A stretch of DNA of 64,000 nucleotides, from assembly GCF_023015805.1 (NCBI RefSeq), contig NZ_JALKBA010000007.1:62001-126000 (forward strand), in the 5' to 3' direction. The translations under genes were made by a program, and so were the position numbers. Every line of letters starts with the position of its first letter. The stretch's first letter is position 1. The notes under the pieces are model-generated. The model saw nothing but the letters and a program-made list of their open reading frames with translations, ran no database searches and was not told the DNA's origin. The stretch comes from Cellulophaga sp. F20128. Its GTDB lineage: Bacteria; Bacteroidota; Bacteroidia; Flavobacteriales; Flavobacteriaceae. Below are positions 1-8,936 of this stretch, piece after piece.

Positions 1-741
1 TGGAATCCTGAAACTGGCCTTATTCACCCTAAAAACATTGACGGCTCATGGATTGATGATTTTAGTCCCATTGCAGAAAAATTCAATACCAAGGGTTTTT
101 GCGAAAGTAATTCTGCCATTTACTCTAACTATGTACCACATAATATGGACGGTTTAATGGGTTTGTTTGGGGGTAAAGAAAAGTATACGGACTTCCTAAT
201 TAGCTCATTTAACAAGGCAGCTCCAGAACGCTATATAGCCGCACATGGCGTACACGCAAAGAGTTGGGTAGATTATGAAAACCAACCTTCCTGCCAAATG
301 GCACATTTATTTAATTTCAGTGGTGCTCCTTGGCTTACACAAAAATATGTACGGGAAGTAAAAGAAGTAACTTTTGGAGACATTACACCTTATGGAGGTT
401 ATAATGGTGATGAAGACCAAGGACAAATGGGCGCTTTGGGTGTCCTTATGGCTATTGGCCTTTTTCAAATGGATGGCGGGGTTTCTATAAATTCACCGTA
501 TGATATAACTTCACCAATATTTGATAGTGTTGAAATTTCACTACATCAAAATTATTATCCAGGTGAAAAATTTACCATTGTTACACAAAACAACTCCGCT
601 AAAAATGTTTACATCCAATCTGCAAAATTGAATGGAAAAAATTGGGACAATTGTTTTTTTAAACACGATGTATTTGCCAATGGTGGAAAATTAGATATAG
701 TGCTTGGTGATCAGCCGAATAAAGCTTGGGGAAAAAGATAG
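1..741 (+). CDS. GH92-like glycosidase, C-terminal part (5' truncated by window edge)
   Basis: The reading frame is open from base 1, so the gene starts upstream; 246 residues are visible. The stretch around PWLTQKYVREV, followed by GDEDQGQMGALGVLMAIG, aligns with the GH92 signature in which an Asp of a D-D-x-G-Q-M-S-A-W motif lies just before a Y-V-F-S-A-L-G-F-Y-P segment. GH92 enzymes are calcium-dependent exo-alpha-mannosidases acting outside the cytoplasm. The usual W-Y-V-F and F-Y-P residues are replaced here, so this is a divergent member and its substrate may not be mannose. The visible part ends with the family's C-terminal beta-sandwich. The gene converges on a sulfatase with a shared hairpin between them. 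Confidence 0.72.
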   Translation, partial: WNPETGLIHPKNIDGSWIDDFSPIAEKFNTKGFCESNSAIYSNYVPHNMDGLMGLFGGKEKYTDFLISSFNKAAPERYIAAHGVHAKSWVDYENQPSCQMAHLFNFSGAPWLTQKYVREVKEVTFGDITPYGGYNGDEDQGQMGALGVLMAIGLFQMDGGVSINSPYDITSPIFDSVEISLHQNYYPGEKFTIVTQNNSAKNVYIQSAKLNGKNWDNCFFKHDVFANGGKLDIVLGDQPNKAWGKR

Positions 742-762
742 TCCGGACTAAACCTAAAAAAA

Positions 763-798
763 TAAACCCGCAATATAAGTTGTATATATGCGGGTTTA
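763..798. terminator. Bidirectional terminator hairpin between convergent genes
   Basis: A 10-bp perfect stem (TAAACCCGCA at 763-772 pairing with 789-798) lies between the GH92-like stop and the sulfatase stop. A-rich sequence on the left gives a T run on the minus strand. Confidence 0.65.
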
Positions 799-817
799 CT
801 ATTGTATTCAATTTTAC

Positions 818-2242
818 CTATAACGATTGTCTTTCTTTCGAAAACAATTTTTCGTCTGGTTGCTCAGGAAGAGTCTTTTGCCAATCTTCAATTTTAGCAA
901 TCAAGTTTTTTACAATTTCGGTATGGGTATCTTTTACATCTGTTTGTTCATAAACGTCTGTTGTAATATCATAAAGCTCCACATAACTCAAATCATTATT
1001 TGCCGTGAGTTTCCATTTTTGATCTACTACAGCATAAGATACCCAATGATCGGGTTTATTTTTATTTGCTGGCCAACTAGCGCCTATTTTCCAAAAAAGT
1101 GGTTTGGTGCGCAAAGGATATGATTCTCCTAACAGGGTAGCAACTTGACTAATTCCGTCTGGTTTGTAGGCTGTAGGTAAAGCTACACCGCCTATTTCAC
1201 AAAACGTAGGTAGCAGATCTACAGCAGAAATCAAAGAAACAGCATCAATAGCTCCTGCCTTTATTTTTCCAGGCCAACGTGCAATAAAAGGCACACCTAT
1301 TCCGCCTTCAAAAAGCGAAGCCTTATAGCCTTTTCGTCCACCAGTGATCCCCTTAGAAGCGCCAACCCCAAAACCTGCTCCCGTAGCCGAATCAAACATC
1401 AGTTTTAAATCTTCAACTTTGGTAGCGGCCCTAGCCGGCCCATTGTCCGAACTAAAAATTACTAGTGTATTATCGGTTAAACCCAATCGATCTAAGGCAT
1501 CTAACACCTCTCCTATTCTATCATCGGCATGCGATAACACAGAGGCATAAATATTATCTGCTTCTGATAAATCAGGAAAACGCCATTGGTATTTGGGAAC
1601 CACATGATGTGGGGTATGTGGCTCATGCACCCATAAATTGATAAAAAAAGGCTTGTTTTCTTGCTTTGATTCTTCAATAAAAGCAATGGCGTTAGCCGCA
1701 TCTTCATGTACCGGCATTTGCTCACCAGAACTATTAAATGCTCCAAAGGTATCATACCCATAGGTGCCTGGCGAAGGTGAATCGGGAATCATATTATTAG
1801 AAAGGTGCCATTTCCCAAAATGTGCCGTTGCATAGCCACTCTGTTGCATTAACCTTGGCAGTAGTGTGGTTTCATTGTCTAACCAATCTGGCATATTTCG
1901 TTTGGCATTACTAGGTACCCAAGCAAAATGACCATCAATATTATGGCGAGCCGGAAATTGACCTGTTACTACTGCAGCTCTACTCGGCGAACATACACCA
2001 CTTGCCACAGTAAATCGTTGAAAATCGGTGCCTTCTTTTACAAGTCTATCAATATTCGGTGTTTTTACATAAGGATGACCATGAGCGCTTAAATCTCCCC
2101 AGCCCCAATCATCTGCAAAAATAAATACAATATTAGGTTTTGTGTCTTTCTTAGTATCCATTGCCGTTGGCTGTTCGTTTTTACAGCCTTGAAGCAATAC
2201 AACAAAAATAAAGCACAATTGAAATAGATTGGTTTTTTTCAT
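818..2242 (-). CDS. S1-family sulfatase, lipoprotein
   Basis: 474 residues. An N-terminal lipoprotein signal ends at Cys20 (LLQGC), so the enzyme is probably membrane-anchored in the periplasm or on the surface. The first metal-binding pair is Asp44/Asp45 in FADDWGWGD. The modification motif CSPSR has Cys84, expected to be oxidised to formylglycine, and the family motif GKWHLS follows. It hydrolyses sulfate esters; the exact substrate cannot be read from the sequence. It is the only sulfatase in the window on the minus strand. Its promoter region carries a Bacteroidetes -7 box and an 18-bp palindrome, so it seems to be regulated separately from the large plus-strand operons. A maturation enzyme for formylglycine is not in the window. 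Confidence 0.93.
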   Translation of the reverse strand: MKKTNLFQLCFIFVVLLQGCKNEQPTAMDTKKDTKPNIVFIFADDWGWGDLSAHGHPYVKTPNIDRLVKEGTDFQRFTVASGVCSPSRAAVVTGQFPARHNIDGHFAWVPSNAKRNMPDWLDNETTLLPRLMQQSGYATAHFGKWHLSNNMIPDSPSPGTYGYDTFGAFNSSGEQMPVHEDAANAIAFIEESKQENKPFFINLWVHEPHTPHHVVPKYQWRFPDLSEADNIYASVLSHADDRIGEVLDALDRLGLTDNTLVIFSSDNGPARAATKVEDLKLMFDSATGAGFGVGASKGITGGRKGYKASLFEGGIGVPFIARWPGKIKAGAIDAVSLISAVDLLPTFCEIGGVALPTAYKPDGISQVATLLGESYPLRTKPLFWKIGASWPANKNKPDHWVSYAVVDQKWKLTANNDLSYVELYDITTDVYEQTDVKDTHTEIVKNLIAKIEDWQKTLPEQPDEKLFSKERQSL

Positions 2243-2271
2243 ACTAACAATTTAATGAGTTCCATACATTA

Positions 2272-2279
2272 CAAATCTA
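2272..2279 (-). promoter_or_regulatory. Bacteroidetes -7 promoter box for the sulfatase at 818-2242
   Basis: On the minus strand the sequence is TAGATTTG, an exact match to the TAnnTTTG consensus for Bacteroidetes housekeeping sigma. It lies about 30 bases upstream of the start codon. No clear TTG -33 element is seen, because a palindrome occupies that zone. Confidence 0.45.
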
Positions 2280-2287
2280 TACAATCT

Positions 2288-2305
2288 GCACCGTTTTAAC
2301 GGTGC
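2288..2305. promoter_or_regulatory. Palindromic operator candidate
   Basis: The sequence GCACCGTTTTAACGGTGC is a perfect inverted repeat with 8-bp arms and a 2-base centre. It starts 8 bases upstream of the -7 box of the minus-strand sulfatase and so covers the -33 region, the usual place for a repressor site. It is also about 135 bases upstream of the divergent esterase gene. The binding protein is unknown; GntR- and LacI-type regulators bind palindromes of this size. Confidence 0.45.
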
Positions 2306-2439
2306 TTAAATCTATCATACTATTTCTCAAATCGACCATAATTTAGCAATAATGAAAGAAATGAGTTAAATTTTGATAAAATAGAGAAAGTAAACCCCTT
2401 AATCTTATTCTAAATTTACCAATAACTAACACACAACTA

Positions 2440-4677
2440 ATGCGGACTTTTCAAACACACTTCATCCTTTTCATTTTTCTACTACAGGGAATAGCTTCAT
2501 TTTCTCAAGAACTCCATTTTTCAGCAGCACCTGAAAATTACCAATTGTATGCTCGTGATTCATCAAACACGGCTACGGTACAAATTTCTGGTGCCGTAAA
2601 TGGAACCCCTGATTTTAAGCAAATGACGCTAAAGGTATTTAAAGATGGTGATTTAATAGACGAGAAAATAACTGCATTAAAAGACAAAAGGTTTTCGCTT
2701 GCAACTAAAATAAATGCGGGCTTGCATCAGTTTAGATTTGAGCTCTACCTTCAAAAAAAATCAAAAGACAGTCTTTATCTCACCGTAGACAATGTTGTAT
2801 GTGGCGATGCCTATATTATTTCAGGCCAATCCAATTCCCATGCCAGCAGTAGCGAATCTAACTATAGTAGTCCGTTTTGCAGAAGTTTTGGTGTTAAAAC
2901 GGGTTTTGAATCCTATTCCGAGGAGGATAAAAAAGTGCGTTGGGGCTTAGCAACCGGTAACTTAAAAGATCTAAAAGGAATTGGTGGTTGGTTTAAGAAA
3001 AATCCATTTGGTGTTGGAGTTTGGGGAATGGAGCTTATGAAACTTTTGGTTGAAAAGCACCAGGTTCCCGTTTGCATTATTAATGGCGGCAGTGGCTCTT
3101 CATCCATAGAGCAAAATATGCTTTACCCAGAAAAACCATCTTTAGACACCAGTTTTGGAAGGTTAGCTTATCGTGTTGACCAAGCGGGTTTAAAGGATAA
3201 AGTTAAAGCCATAATGTGGCATCAAGGGGAGTCTAATGCCAACACCCAAGAAAGTTATGGTGGGTACGCTTCTAATTTTGATATTCTTTTAAAGGATTGG
3301 AAAAGTTTGTATACCGGTTTGGAGAAAGTATATTTGTTTCAGTTGCATCCAGGATGCGGACGCACTTCGGAAGGGTACAACGCAGAAATGCGAGAGGTAC
3401 AAAACCAATTAGCCGAAAAATATAAAATGGTAGATATCATGTCTACCATTGGTGTACCGGGCCACGACGGCTGCCATTTTTCCCATGAAGGATATTTAGC
3501 GTTTGCACGGCAACTGTTTCCATTGGTTTCTCGTGATTTCTACGGAGAAAGTGCAAATTATTCCATTACACCGCCCAAATTATTAAATGCTACCTATGAC
3601 AATCCGAAACAATTGCGATTAACTTTTGATCAGCCTGTTTTTTTAGAGGAAAAAAGGGAAGTTAACGGGAAGGTTCACTACCTAAAAGATCAGTTTTTCC
3701 TTAGTGAAAAATTAGGTGCAACAAATATTCCGGCCATTGTTAAAAGCATAAAAAGCGATCAAAACACACTTGTACTCTCTATGGATAAAGCATCTAATTA
3801 CAAGTTCATCACCTATTTACCAAGTAAATTTTACGCAGACACCAATGAAATTTATAATGGTCCCTGGTTATTTGGCTCTGAAAATAAAATAGGGGCTTTA
3901 AGTTTCCACCAAAGGCCTATAGCTAACCCTAGCGATCTCCTACAAAATTCACAATCATTATGGCATGGCTATACAATGCTTAATGGGACACGAAATGGCG
4001 TTAACTATAAGGTGGTATTTCCTAAAAAGGAAAATAAAAATAGGGACTGGATATGGAGGGCTCGTTTTTGGGGCCATGAACCCCAAACCGATATAGCGCT
4101 TTTAGAGCAAGGTTTTCATGTAGCCTATATTGAAGTAGGCGGACTTTTCGGGAACGAAAAAGCCATTAAAATTTGGGATGATTTCTATGCTTTTATTACT
4201 GACACCTATAATCTAAATTCTAAAGTGGTCTTGGAAGGTAAGAGCAGGGGCGGGCTAATCATTTTCAATTGGGGAAATAGAAATGCTGAAAAAGTGGCCT
4301 GTATTTATGCAGATGCACCCGTTTGCGATTTTAAAAGTTGGCCCGCTGGAAAAGGTAGCGGAAAAGGTTCGGAACAGGCATGGGCAGAATGCTTAACCCA
4401 ATATGGCTTTTCGGAAGATGTGGCCCTACAATTTAATGGCAACCCAATTAGTCATATGGAAAATTTAGCCAGTTATAAAGTCCCAATTCTAGCTGTTGTT
4501 GGTGATGCAGATGATGTTGTTCCTGTTTCAGAAAATATAGCCTTGGTACAAAAACGATTGGTTTCTCTGGGCTGGGACCTAGACATTATTCACAAGCCTA
4601 AGGTAGGCCATCATCCGCACTCTTTAAAAGACCCAAAACCCATTGTAGATTTTATTTTAAAGTATACTACTAATTAA
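2440..4677 (+). CDS. Two-domain carbohydrate esterase: SGNH/SASA esterase fused to alpha/beta hydrolase
   Basis: 745 residues with a signal peptide ending near residue 24 (ASFSQ). Residues about 110-360 form a sialate O-acetylesterase-like SGNH domain: nucleophile Ser131 in SGQSN, the block HQGESN from His261, and Asp343/His346 in GHDGCH. Residues about 500-745 form an alpha/beta hydrolase with Ser602 in GKSRGG, an acidic VGDADDVV segment and a late His in VGHHPH. Both domains keep catalytic residues, so the protein could remove two different ester groups from a decorated polysaccharide. Its stop lies 12 bases before the next start, so the two genes are probably cotranscribed. Ester specificity is inferred only from the locus. 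Confidence 0.8.
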   Translation: MRTFQTHFILFIFLLQGIASFSQELHFSAAPENYQLYARDSSNTATVQISGAVNGTPDFKQMTLKVFKDGDLIDEKITALKDKRFSLATKINAGLHQFRFELYLQKKSKDSLYLTVDNVVCGDAYIISGQSNSHASSSESNYSSPFCRSFGVKTGFESYSEEDKKVRWGLATGNLKDLKGIGGWFKKNPFGVGVWGMELMKLLVEKHQVPVCIINGGSGSSSIEQNMLYPEKPSLDTSFGRLAYRVDQAGLKDKVKAIMWHQGESNANTQESYGGYASNFDILLKDWKSLYTGLEKVYLFQLHPGCGRTSEGYNAEMREVQNQLAEKYKMVDIMSTIGVPGHDGCHFSHEGYLAFARQLFPLVSRDFYGESANYSITPPKLLNATYDNPKQLRLTFDQPVFLEEKREVNGKVHYLKDQFFLSEKLGATNIPAIVKSIKSDQNTLVLSMDKASNYKFITYLPSKFYADTNEIYNGPWLFGSENKIGALSFHQRPIANPSDLLQNSQSLWHGYTMLNGTRNGVNYKVVFPKKENKNRDWIWRARFWGHEPQTDIALLEQGFHVAYIEVGGLFGNEKAIKIWDDFYAFITDTYNLNSKVVLEGKSRGGLIIFNWGNRNAEKVACIYADAPVCDFKSWPAGKGSGKGSEQAWAECLTQYGFSEDVALQFNGNPISHMENLASYKVPILAVVGDADDVVPVSENIALVQKRLVSLGWDLDIIHKPKVGHHPHSLKDPKPIVDFILKYTTN

Positions 4678-4689
4678 TTGAAGCGTACA

Positions 4690-6954
4690 ATGAAACAACT
4701 ATCTGTAGGTCTTAAACCGTTTTTATTTGTCGTTATTCTTTGCATTTTTATTGGATCATGTTCCAATAAAGCTACGCAAAAAACTACAGCAATCTATGTT
4801 TCAGTTGCTGGTGATGATACTGGTGATGGCAGTATCACAAATCCCTATGCTACACTTCTGGAAGCTGTAAAAGCCTCCCGGAATTTGCGAAAATCTGGAG
4901 TTCATGATCCTATTGTCATTTATTTAAGAGAGGGACGTCATCAACTAAACCAAACCTTAGTGCTAGGATTGCTAGACGGGAGACCTACGCAATCCAATAC
5001 AGGGTCCTTTGACACATATGGGGCAGGTGAAACAAGTCTGCCTCCCTATTTAACCATTGCATCTTATCAAGAAGAGCAAGCCGTGGTGAGTAGTGGAGTA
5101 CCCATTACCAATTGGAAGCTCTTGAACAATATACCGACTGAACTCCCTATAAATGCGGCTGGAAAAGTATGGGTAGCCGATATGCCCAATACACTTGATA
5201 AATTCTATACACTTTATGATGGTGAGGGACGATTAAATCGCGCTAGAGATAAAGGATTTGCACCCACAAAACGAGGAGATAAAAGAACCCTTTATTTTCC
5301 TAAGGAAACTTTAAAAAATTGGAGTAATCTCAGTGATGTAGAAATTAACATACGGCCTTCTAGAGCATGGGCTATTAACATGCTCCCTTTAGCTTCGGTT
5401 AATGTGGCTGAAGGCATTGCGAAAACCGGAGTAACTGCTACCTATGACTTAGGTCCGCTTCCTGCGTGGGTACATACAAAAGACGGGGCTACCGCCTGGG
5501 TTGAAAACACACTAGAAGGTCTTAATGAACCTGGGGAATGGGTGGTAAATACAAAAACGAAAAAGGTGTATTTGTGGCCTAAAAATCCCGCAAAAAATGG
5601 TTCTCCTGAAGGGATTTTGGCGCCAAGTACTAGTGAACTTATTAAGGTTGAGGGGACTGTTGATTACAATGGCTCTACGGATACTCCAGTATCCGGAATT
5701 GCCTTTAAAGGCCTAACTTTTTCTCATGGAGACAGATGGGGCTGGACCACTGATGAGAGTCGTTTGGGATGGGGGATGCAACACGATTGGGATATGTTTG
5801 ACAGACCTACAGCTATGCTGCGTTTTCGGGCAGCCGAAAACTGTGAGGTTACCGATTGTAATTTCATAAATTCCGGAGGCTCAGGAGTGCGATTAGATTT
5901 GCATGCGCAACGCAATCGCATTGAAAATAGCGAATTTGCCCATTTGGGTGAGGCCGGAATTCTCCTTGCCGGTTATGGCCCTGGTACAAAAAACGTTAAT
6001 CATCACAATGATATTATAAACAATCACATCCATCATTTTAGTGAAATAACTTGGCATTCTCCCGGAATATGGGCCTGGCAAAGTGGCCATAACCATATGG
6101 CACACAATTACGTACATCACAGTGGGTACGCGGCTGTGCTCATCACAAATAGGGTTGAGCCTGATAGGTCTTTAAACGGAGAAGGAGGAAGAACTATTCG
6201 TCAAGATGAAATTCCTAAACAGATAAAAGACAGCACTAAAGAAACCTATGAAAACTGGAAGGTACGTGAGAAATACAATCATGCGAGACACAACCTTTTT
6301 GAATATAACGAAATTACCCACGCCGTTCAAAAGCTTTCCGATGGAAATGCCATATACGTTTCTGGTGCAGGCACAGGAAATATTCTTCGATACAACTACA
6401 TCCATGATAATTTTGAGCATTCTTTTCCAGCGGCAATTCGTTGTGATGACGACCAGCACGAAACTCTTATTTACGGAAACGTACTGTATAACAACTATGG
6501 ATTTTCTGCTGGAATTGCTTCCAAAGGGGTCAACGATATTATCAATAATTTTATTATACAGCCTTTAACAGCACCTAAATGGGGTTATGTTAGTTTTGAA
6601 TGGGTTAGTGTAAAAGGATCAAAAGTGCACCACAATATTATAATTCCCCACCCTGATGGTGGCAATGCACATGGTGAACGACCTATTGCCAGAAGTGAGG
6701 ACGGAGCTCCTTTCCTCGTAGAAACGGAAATGGACTCTAATCTTTATTATCATCCAACAAATCCGAAATGGATGGATAGACACTTTGATAAAATGCGTGC
6801 AGTAGGCAAAGAGAAAGCAAGTCTTTTTGCCAATCCAATGTTTATAGATGTTAAGAATAAAAATTTTGGCTTTAAAGAAGGTAGTCCGGCTTTAAAATTA
6901 GGCATTGAACCTCTTGATGTGTCAACTATGGGCCTTCTAAAAAAGAACCACTGA
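4690..6954 (+). CDS. Right-handed parallel beta-helix enzyme, GH141-like, lipoprotein
   Basis: 754 residues from ATG 4690. A TTG at 4678 is also in frame, but the ATG gives a clean lipoprotein signal ending in IGSC. The N-terminal block (YVSVAGDDTGDG, then LREGRHQLNQTL) is typical of large PbH1 beta-helix proteins. A central beta-helix carries HDWDMFDRP, the HSPGIWAWQSG turn and DGNAIYVSGAG. The architecture resembles GH141, whose founder members act on fucosides or xylans; polysaccharide lyases share the fold, so the activity is not certain. It is paralogous to the protein at 42270-44453 and shares the C-terminal SPALKLGI-PLDVS motif. With GH29 in the same locus, an alpha-L-fucosidase role is a reasonable inference. 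Confidence 0.7.
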   Translation: MKQLSVGLKPFLFVVILCIFIGSCSNKATQKTTAIYVSVAGDDTGDGSITNPYATLLEAVKASRNLRKSGVHDPIVIYLREGRHQLNQTLVLGLLDGRPTQSNTGSFDTYGAGETSLPPYLTIASYQEEQAVVSSGVPITNWKLLNNIPTELPINAAGKVWVADMPNTLDKFYTLYDGEGRLNRARDKGFAPTKRGDKRTLYFPKETLKNWSNLSDVEINIRPSRAWAINMLPLASVNVAEGIAKTGVTATYDLGPLPAWVHTKDGATAWVENTLEGLNEPGEWVVNTKTKKVYLWPKNPAKNGSPEGILAPSTSELIKVEGTVDYNGSTDTPVSGIAFKGLTFSHGDRWGWTTDESRLGWGMQHDWDMFDRPTAMLRFRAAENCEVTDCNFINSGGSGVRLDLHAQRNRIENSEFAHLGEAGILLAGYGPGTKNVNHHNDIINNHIHHFSEITWHSPGIWAWQSGHNHMAHNYVHHSGYAAVLITNRVEPDRSLNGEGGRTIRQDEIPKQIKDSTKETYENWKVREKYNHARHNLFEYNEITHAVQKLSDGNAIYVSGAGTGNILRYNYIHDNFEHSFPAAIRCDDDQHETLIYGNVLYNNYGFSAGIASKGVNDIINNFIIQPLTAPKWGYVSFEWVSVKGSKVHHNIIIPHPDGGNAHGERPIARSEDGAPFLVETEMDSNLYYHPTNPKWMDRHFDKMRAVGKEKASLFANPMFIDVKNKNFGFKEGSPALKLGIEPLDVSTMGLLKKNH

Positions 6955-7086
6955 ATCTAGTGATTAAAAATATATGACAGTATGGGAAATAAAAGATTAT
7001 CAATACGTCCAGACAAAAAAACACTTATCCATGAGATATCGATTCAATTGCGCTCTTACTCCAAATTAGCGAGAAATACGATAGCC

Positions 7087-7878
7087 ATGCGTTACCTAGT
7101 TCGTTTAGGGTTATTTCTCTTATTTACAACTGCTTTGCTTACCGGATGTAAATCCAAAGAAGGACTACCCAGAGAAGGCTTAAAAATATACTATATCCGC
7201 CATGCTGAAGGCGGACATAATGTAAAAAAGGCGTGGGAGGAAAAGGGAGTTCCGGAATCAGAATGGCCATCCTATGTCGGCAATCCTAATATGTTCACCC
7301 CTAGAGGCGAGAAAGAGGTGGTTGCGGCCACAGAGAAGCTGCAAGACTATAGCTTTGATTTCATAGCCACCAGTAACATCTGGCGGGTGCGCAACACCAT
7401 TTTACCATACCTTAAGGCCTCCAATCAGACCGCCGAAGTCTGGCCAGAACTAAGAGAAGGACCAGGAATGACAACCATCCTGTCAAAGGATATTCCCGAT
7501 CTTGATATCGAAATCCTCAACCTTGGAAACCCAATTGAACTACCGGAGATGGAGCAGAACTTTTTTGTGTTGCGCAAAGATTCTCCAAATGACTATAAGG
7601 CATACCCCAAAGGAAGTGAAGAAAATTTGAAGGTTGCCTATATGAAGCACGTCTCGCTTTATGCCATCGAAATGATTGAAAAACGCTTTGGTGGAACCGA
7701 TAAATCCATCTTGCTCGCAGGACACAATAGTTCTGGCGTCTCCCTTCTAAAACTCTTGCTCAAAAAGGAGCCGGAATCAAAAAAAGGAATTACTAGTTCT
7801 GGAATTTGGATGGTAGAACAACAAAAGGATGGGACATATCAACTGAAAATCTATAATAATGAAGTTGTGGGAGAATAG
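7087..7878 (+). CDS. Histidine phosphatase superfamily lipoprotein
   Basis: 263 residues from ATG 7087. The frame is open from 6982, but the internal ATG gives a proper lipoprotein signal (TALLTGC), so it is preferred. The phosphoglycerate-mutase-like motif is YIRHAEGGHN with His39, and the second catalytic histidine is His213 in LAGHNSSG. Family members remove phosphate from small molecules or sugars through a phosphohistidine. Export suggests an extracytoplasmic substrate. It is an odd presence among sulfatases. Directly downstream lies the C-terminal fragment of a beta-helix gene, so this gene appears to have landed inside or replaced an older locus member. Confidence 0.8.
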   Translation: MRYLVRLGLFLLFTTALLTGCKSKEGLPREGLKIYYIRHAEGGHNVKKAWEEKGVPESEWPSYVGNPNMFTPRGEKEVVAATEKLQDYSFDFIATSNIWRVRNTILPYLKASNQTAEVWPELREGPGMTTILSKDIPDLDIEILNLGNPIELPEMEQNFFVLRKDSPNDYKAYPKGSEENLKVAYMKHVSLYAIEMIEKRFGGTDKSILLAGHNSSGVSLLKLLLKKEPESKKGITSSGIWMVEQQKDGTYQLKIYNNEVVGE

Positions 7879-7880
7879 CG

Positions 7881-7955
7881 TTTGTTGCTATCGAAAATGG
7901 CAACTTTGAATTGAAGGAGAATTCCCCAGCTATAAAATTAGGATTTAGGCCATGA
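7881..7955 (+). pseudogene. C-terminal remnant of a GH141-like beta-helix gene
   Basis: The frame starting at 7881 reads FVAIENGNF, then ELKENSPAIKLGFRP, then TGA. This matches the tails of the two intact beta-helix proteins in the window (VDPENGDFRFKTESPALKLGI and DVKNKNFGFKEGSPALKLGI). No start codon or upstream body remains, so it is a gene fragment left 3' of the histidine phosphatase. Confidence 0.65.
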
Positions 7956-8005
7956 CCATCATTACATTCAAAACCTAGCAAAACAACAATCATCCATTTT
8001 AAAAC

Positions 8006-8758
8006 ATGAAAAAACTAGCTTTAGTCGTCATCCTTTTACTTTTCAATCTTGAAATTGTTTTCGGACAAGATCAATACATTTTTGCCTATGGTGGTGTACA
8101 AGTCAAACAATTTGTTAACGAAATAATAAAACTAACCGGCAAGGAACGCCCAAAAATCTGTTTCCTCCCAACAGCTTCAGGAGACAATGCCAAAGATATC
8201 ATTCGTTGGTATGATCTGGTTCATGACCTATCTGTAGAGCCAACAGTGCAGCGCACCTTTGAGATAGGTTCTAAAAACCAAAAGGTTTCTTTTCAGGAAG
8301 TCCTACTTAATGTAGATGCCATTGTTGTAGGAGGCGGAAATACTGTTAATATGATGGCTGTTTGGAAAGCACAAGGAATAGATATAGTTCTTAAAAAAGC
8401 ATTGGAGAAGGGCATTGTACTTGCCGGCAACAGTGCAGGATCGCTTTGCTGGTTTGAAAAAGGCATAACAGATTCACGACCCGTAAAACTGGGTGTGGTT
8501 GAAGGACTGGGGTTTCTAACATATAGCAATTGTCCTCATTATGATGCGGATAAGGCACGACAGGAACTTTATCATGAATATATTAAAACCGGAATATTTA
8601 AAGCAGGTTATGCCTTTGGAAGTAGCTCAGGAATTATATTTAAAAATGGAAAGCCATTTAAGGTGGTATCTACAAGTATAGAACACAATTCATACTTTGT
8701 ATCTCTTCAGAATGGTGAAATAGTAACAGAAAAACTTGAGTCTATTGTACTAAAATAA
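8006..8758 (+). CDS. Exported S51-family peptidase (peptidase E / cyanophycinase-like)
   Basis: 250 residues with an N-terminal signal peptide (hydrophobic core VVILLLFNLEIVFG). The class I glutamine-amidotransferase-like fold shows VVGGGNTVNMM and the nucleophile elbow GNSAGS with Ser143, as in aspartyl dipeptidases and cyanophycinases. Family members cleave Asp-X bonds or cyanophycin-type isopeptides. An exported version is common in Bacteroidetes, but the substrate is not known. It sits between a histidine phosphatase and a degenerate phosphoesterase and has no obvious link to glycan breakdown. Confidence 0.82.
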   Translation: MKKLALVVILLLFNLEIVFGQDQYIFAYGGVQVKQFVNEIIKLTGKERPKICFLPTASGDNAKDIIRWYDLVHDLSVEPTVQRTFEIGSKNQKVSFQEVLLNVDAIVVGGGNTVNMMAVWKAQGIDIVLKKALEKGIVLAGNSAGSLCWFEKGITDSRPVKLGVVEGLGFLTYSNCPHYDADKARQELYHEYIKTGIFKAGYAFGSSSGIIFKNGKPFKVVSTSIEHNSYFVSLQNGEIVTEKLESIVLK

Positions 8759-8785
8759 AGTAACCTATGAGTAAAATTGCTTCTG

Positions 8786-8857
8786 GCATACAGCGTAGGG
8801 AATTCACCCCACATAGAATTTGACAACGGAGAACTACTAAGGGAAAATTGGATATAA
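8786..8857 (+). pseudogene. Possible C-terminal fragment of an unidentified gene
   Basis: The frame reads AYSVGNSPHIEFDNGELL followed by RENWI and a stop, with no start and a different frame upstream. The amphipathic, protein-like composition suggests the tail of a lost gene, in line with other fragments nearby. The parent family is not recognised. Confidence 0.25.
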
Positions 8858-8936
8858 TAAATATATAAACCTTGATTTTTGAACCAATCTCAATAAAGCA
8901 GGTAGAATAAATCTATTAAATTAAATATTTAAAAAG

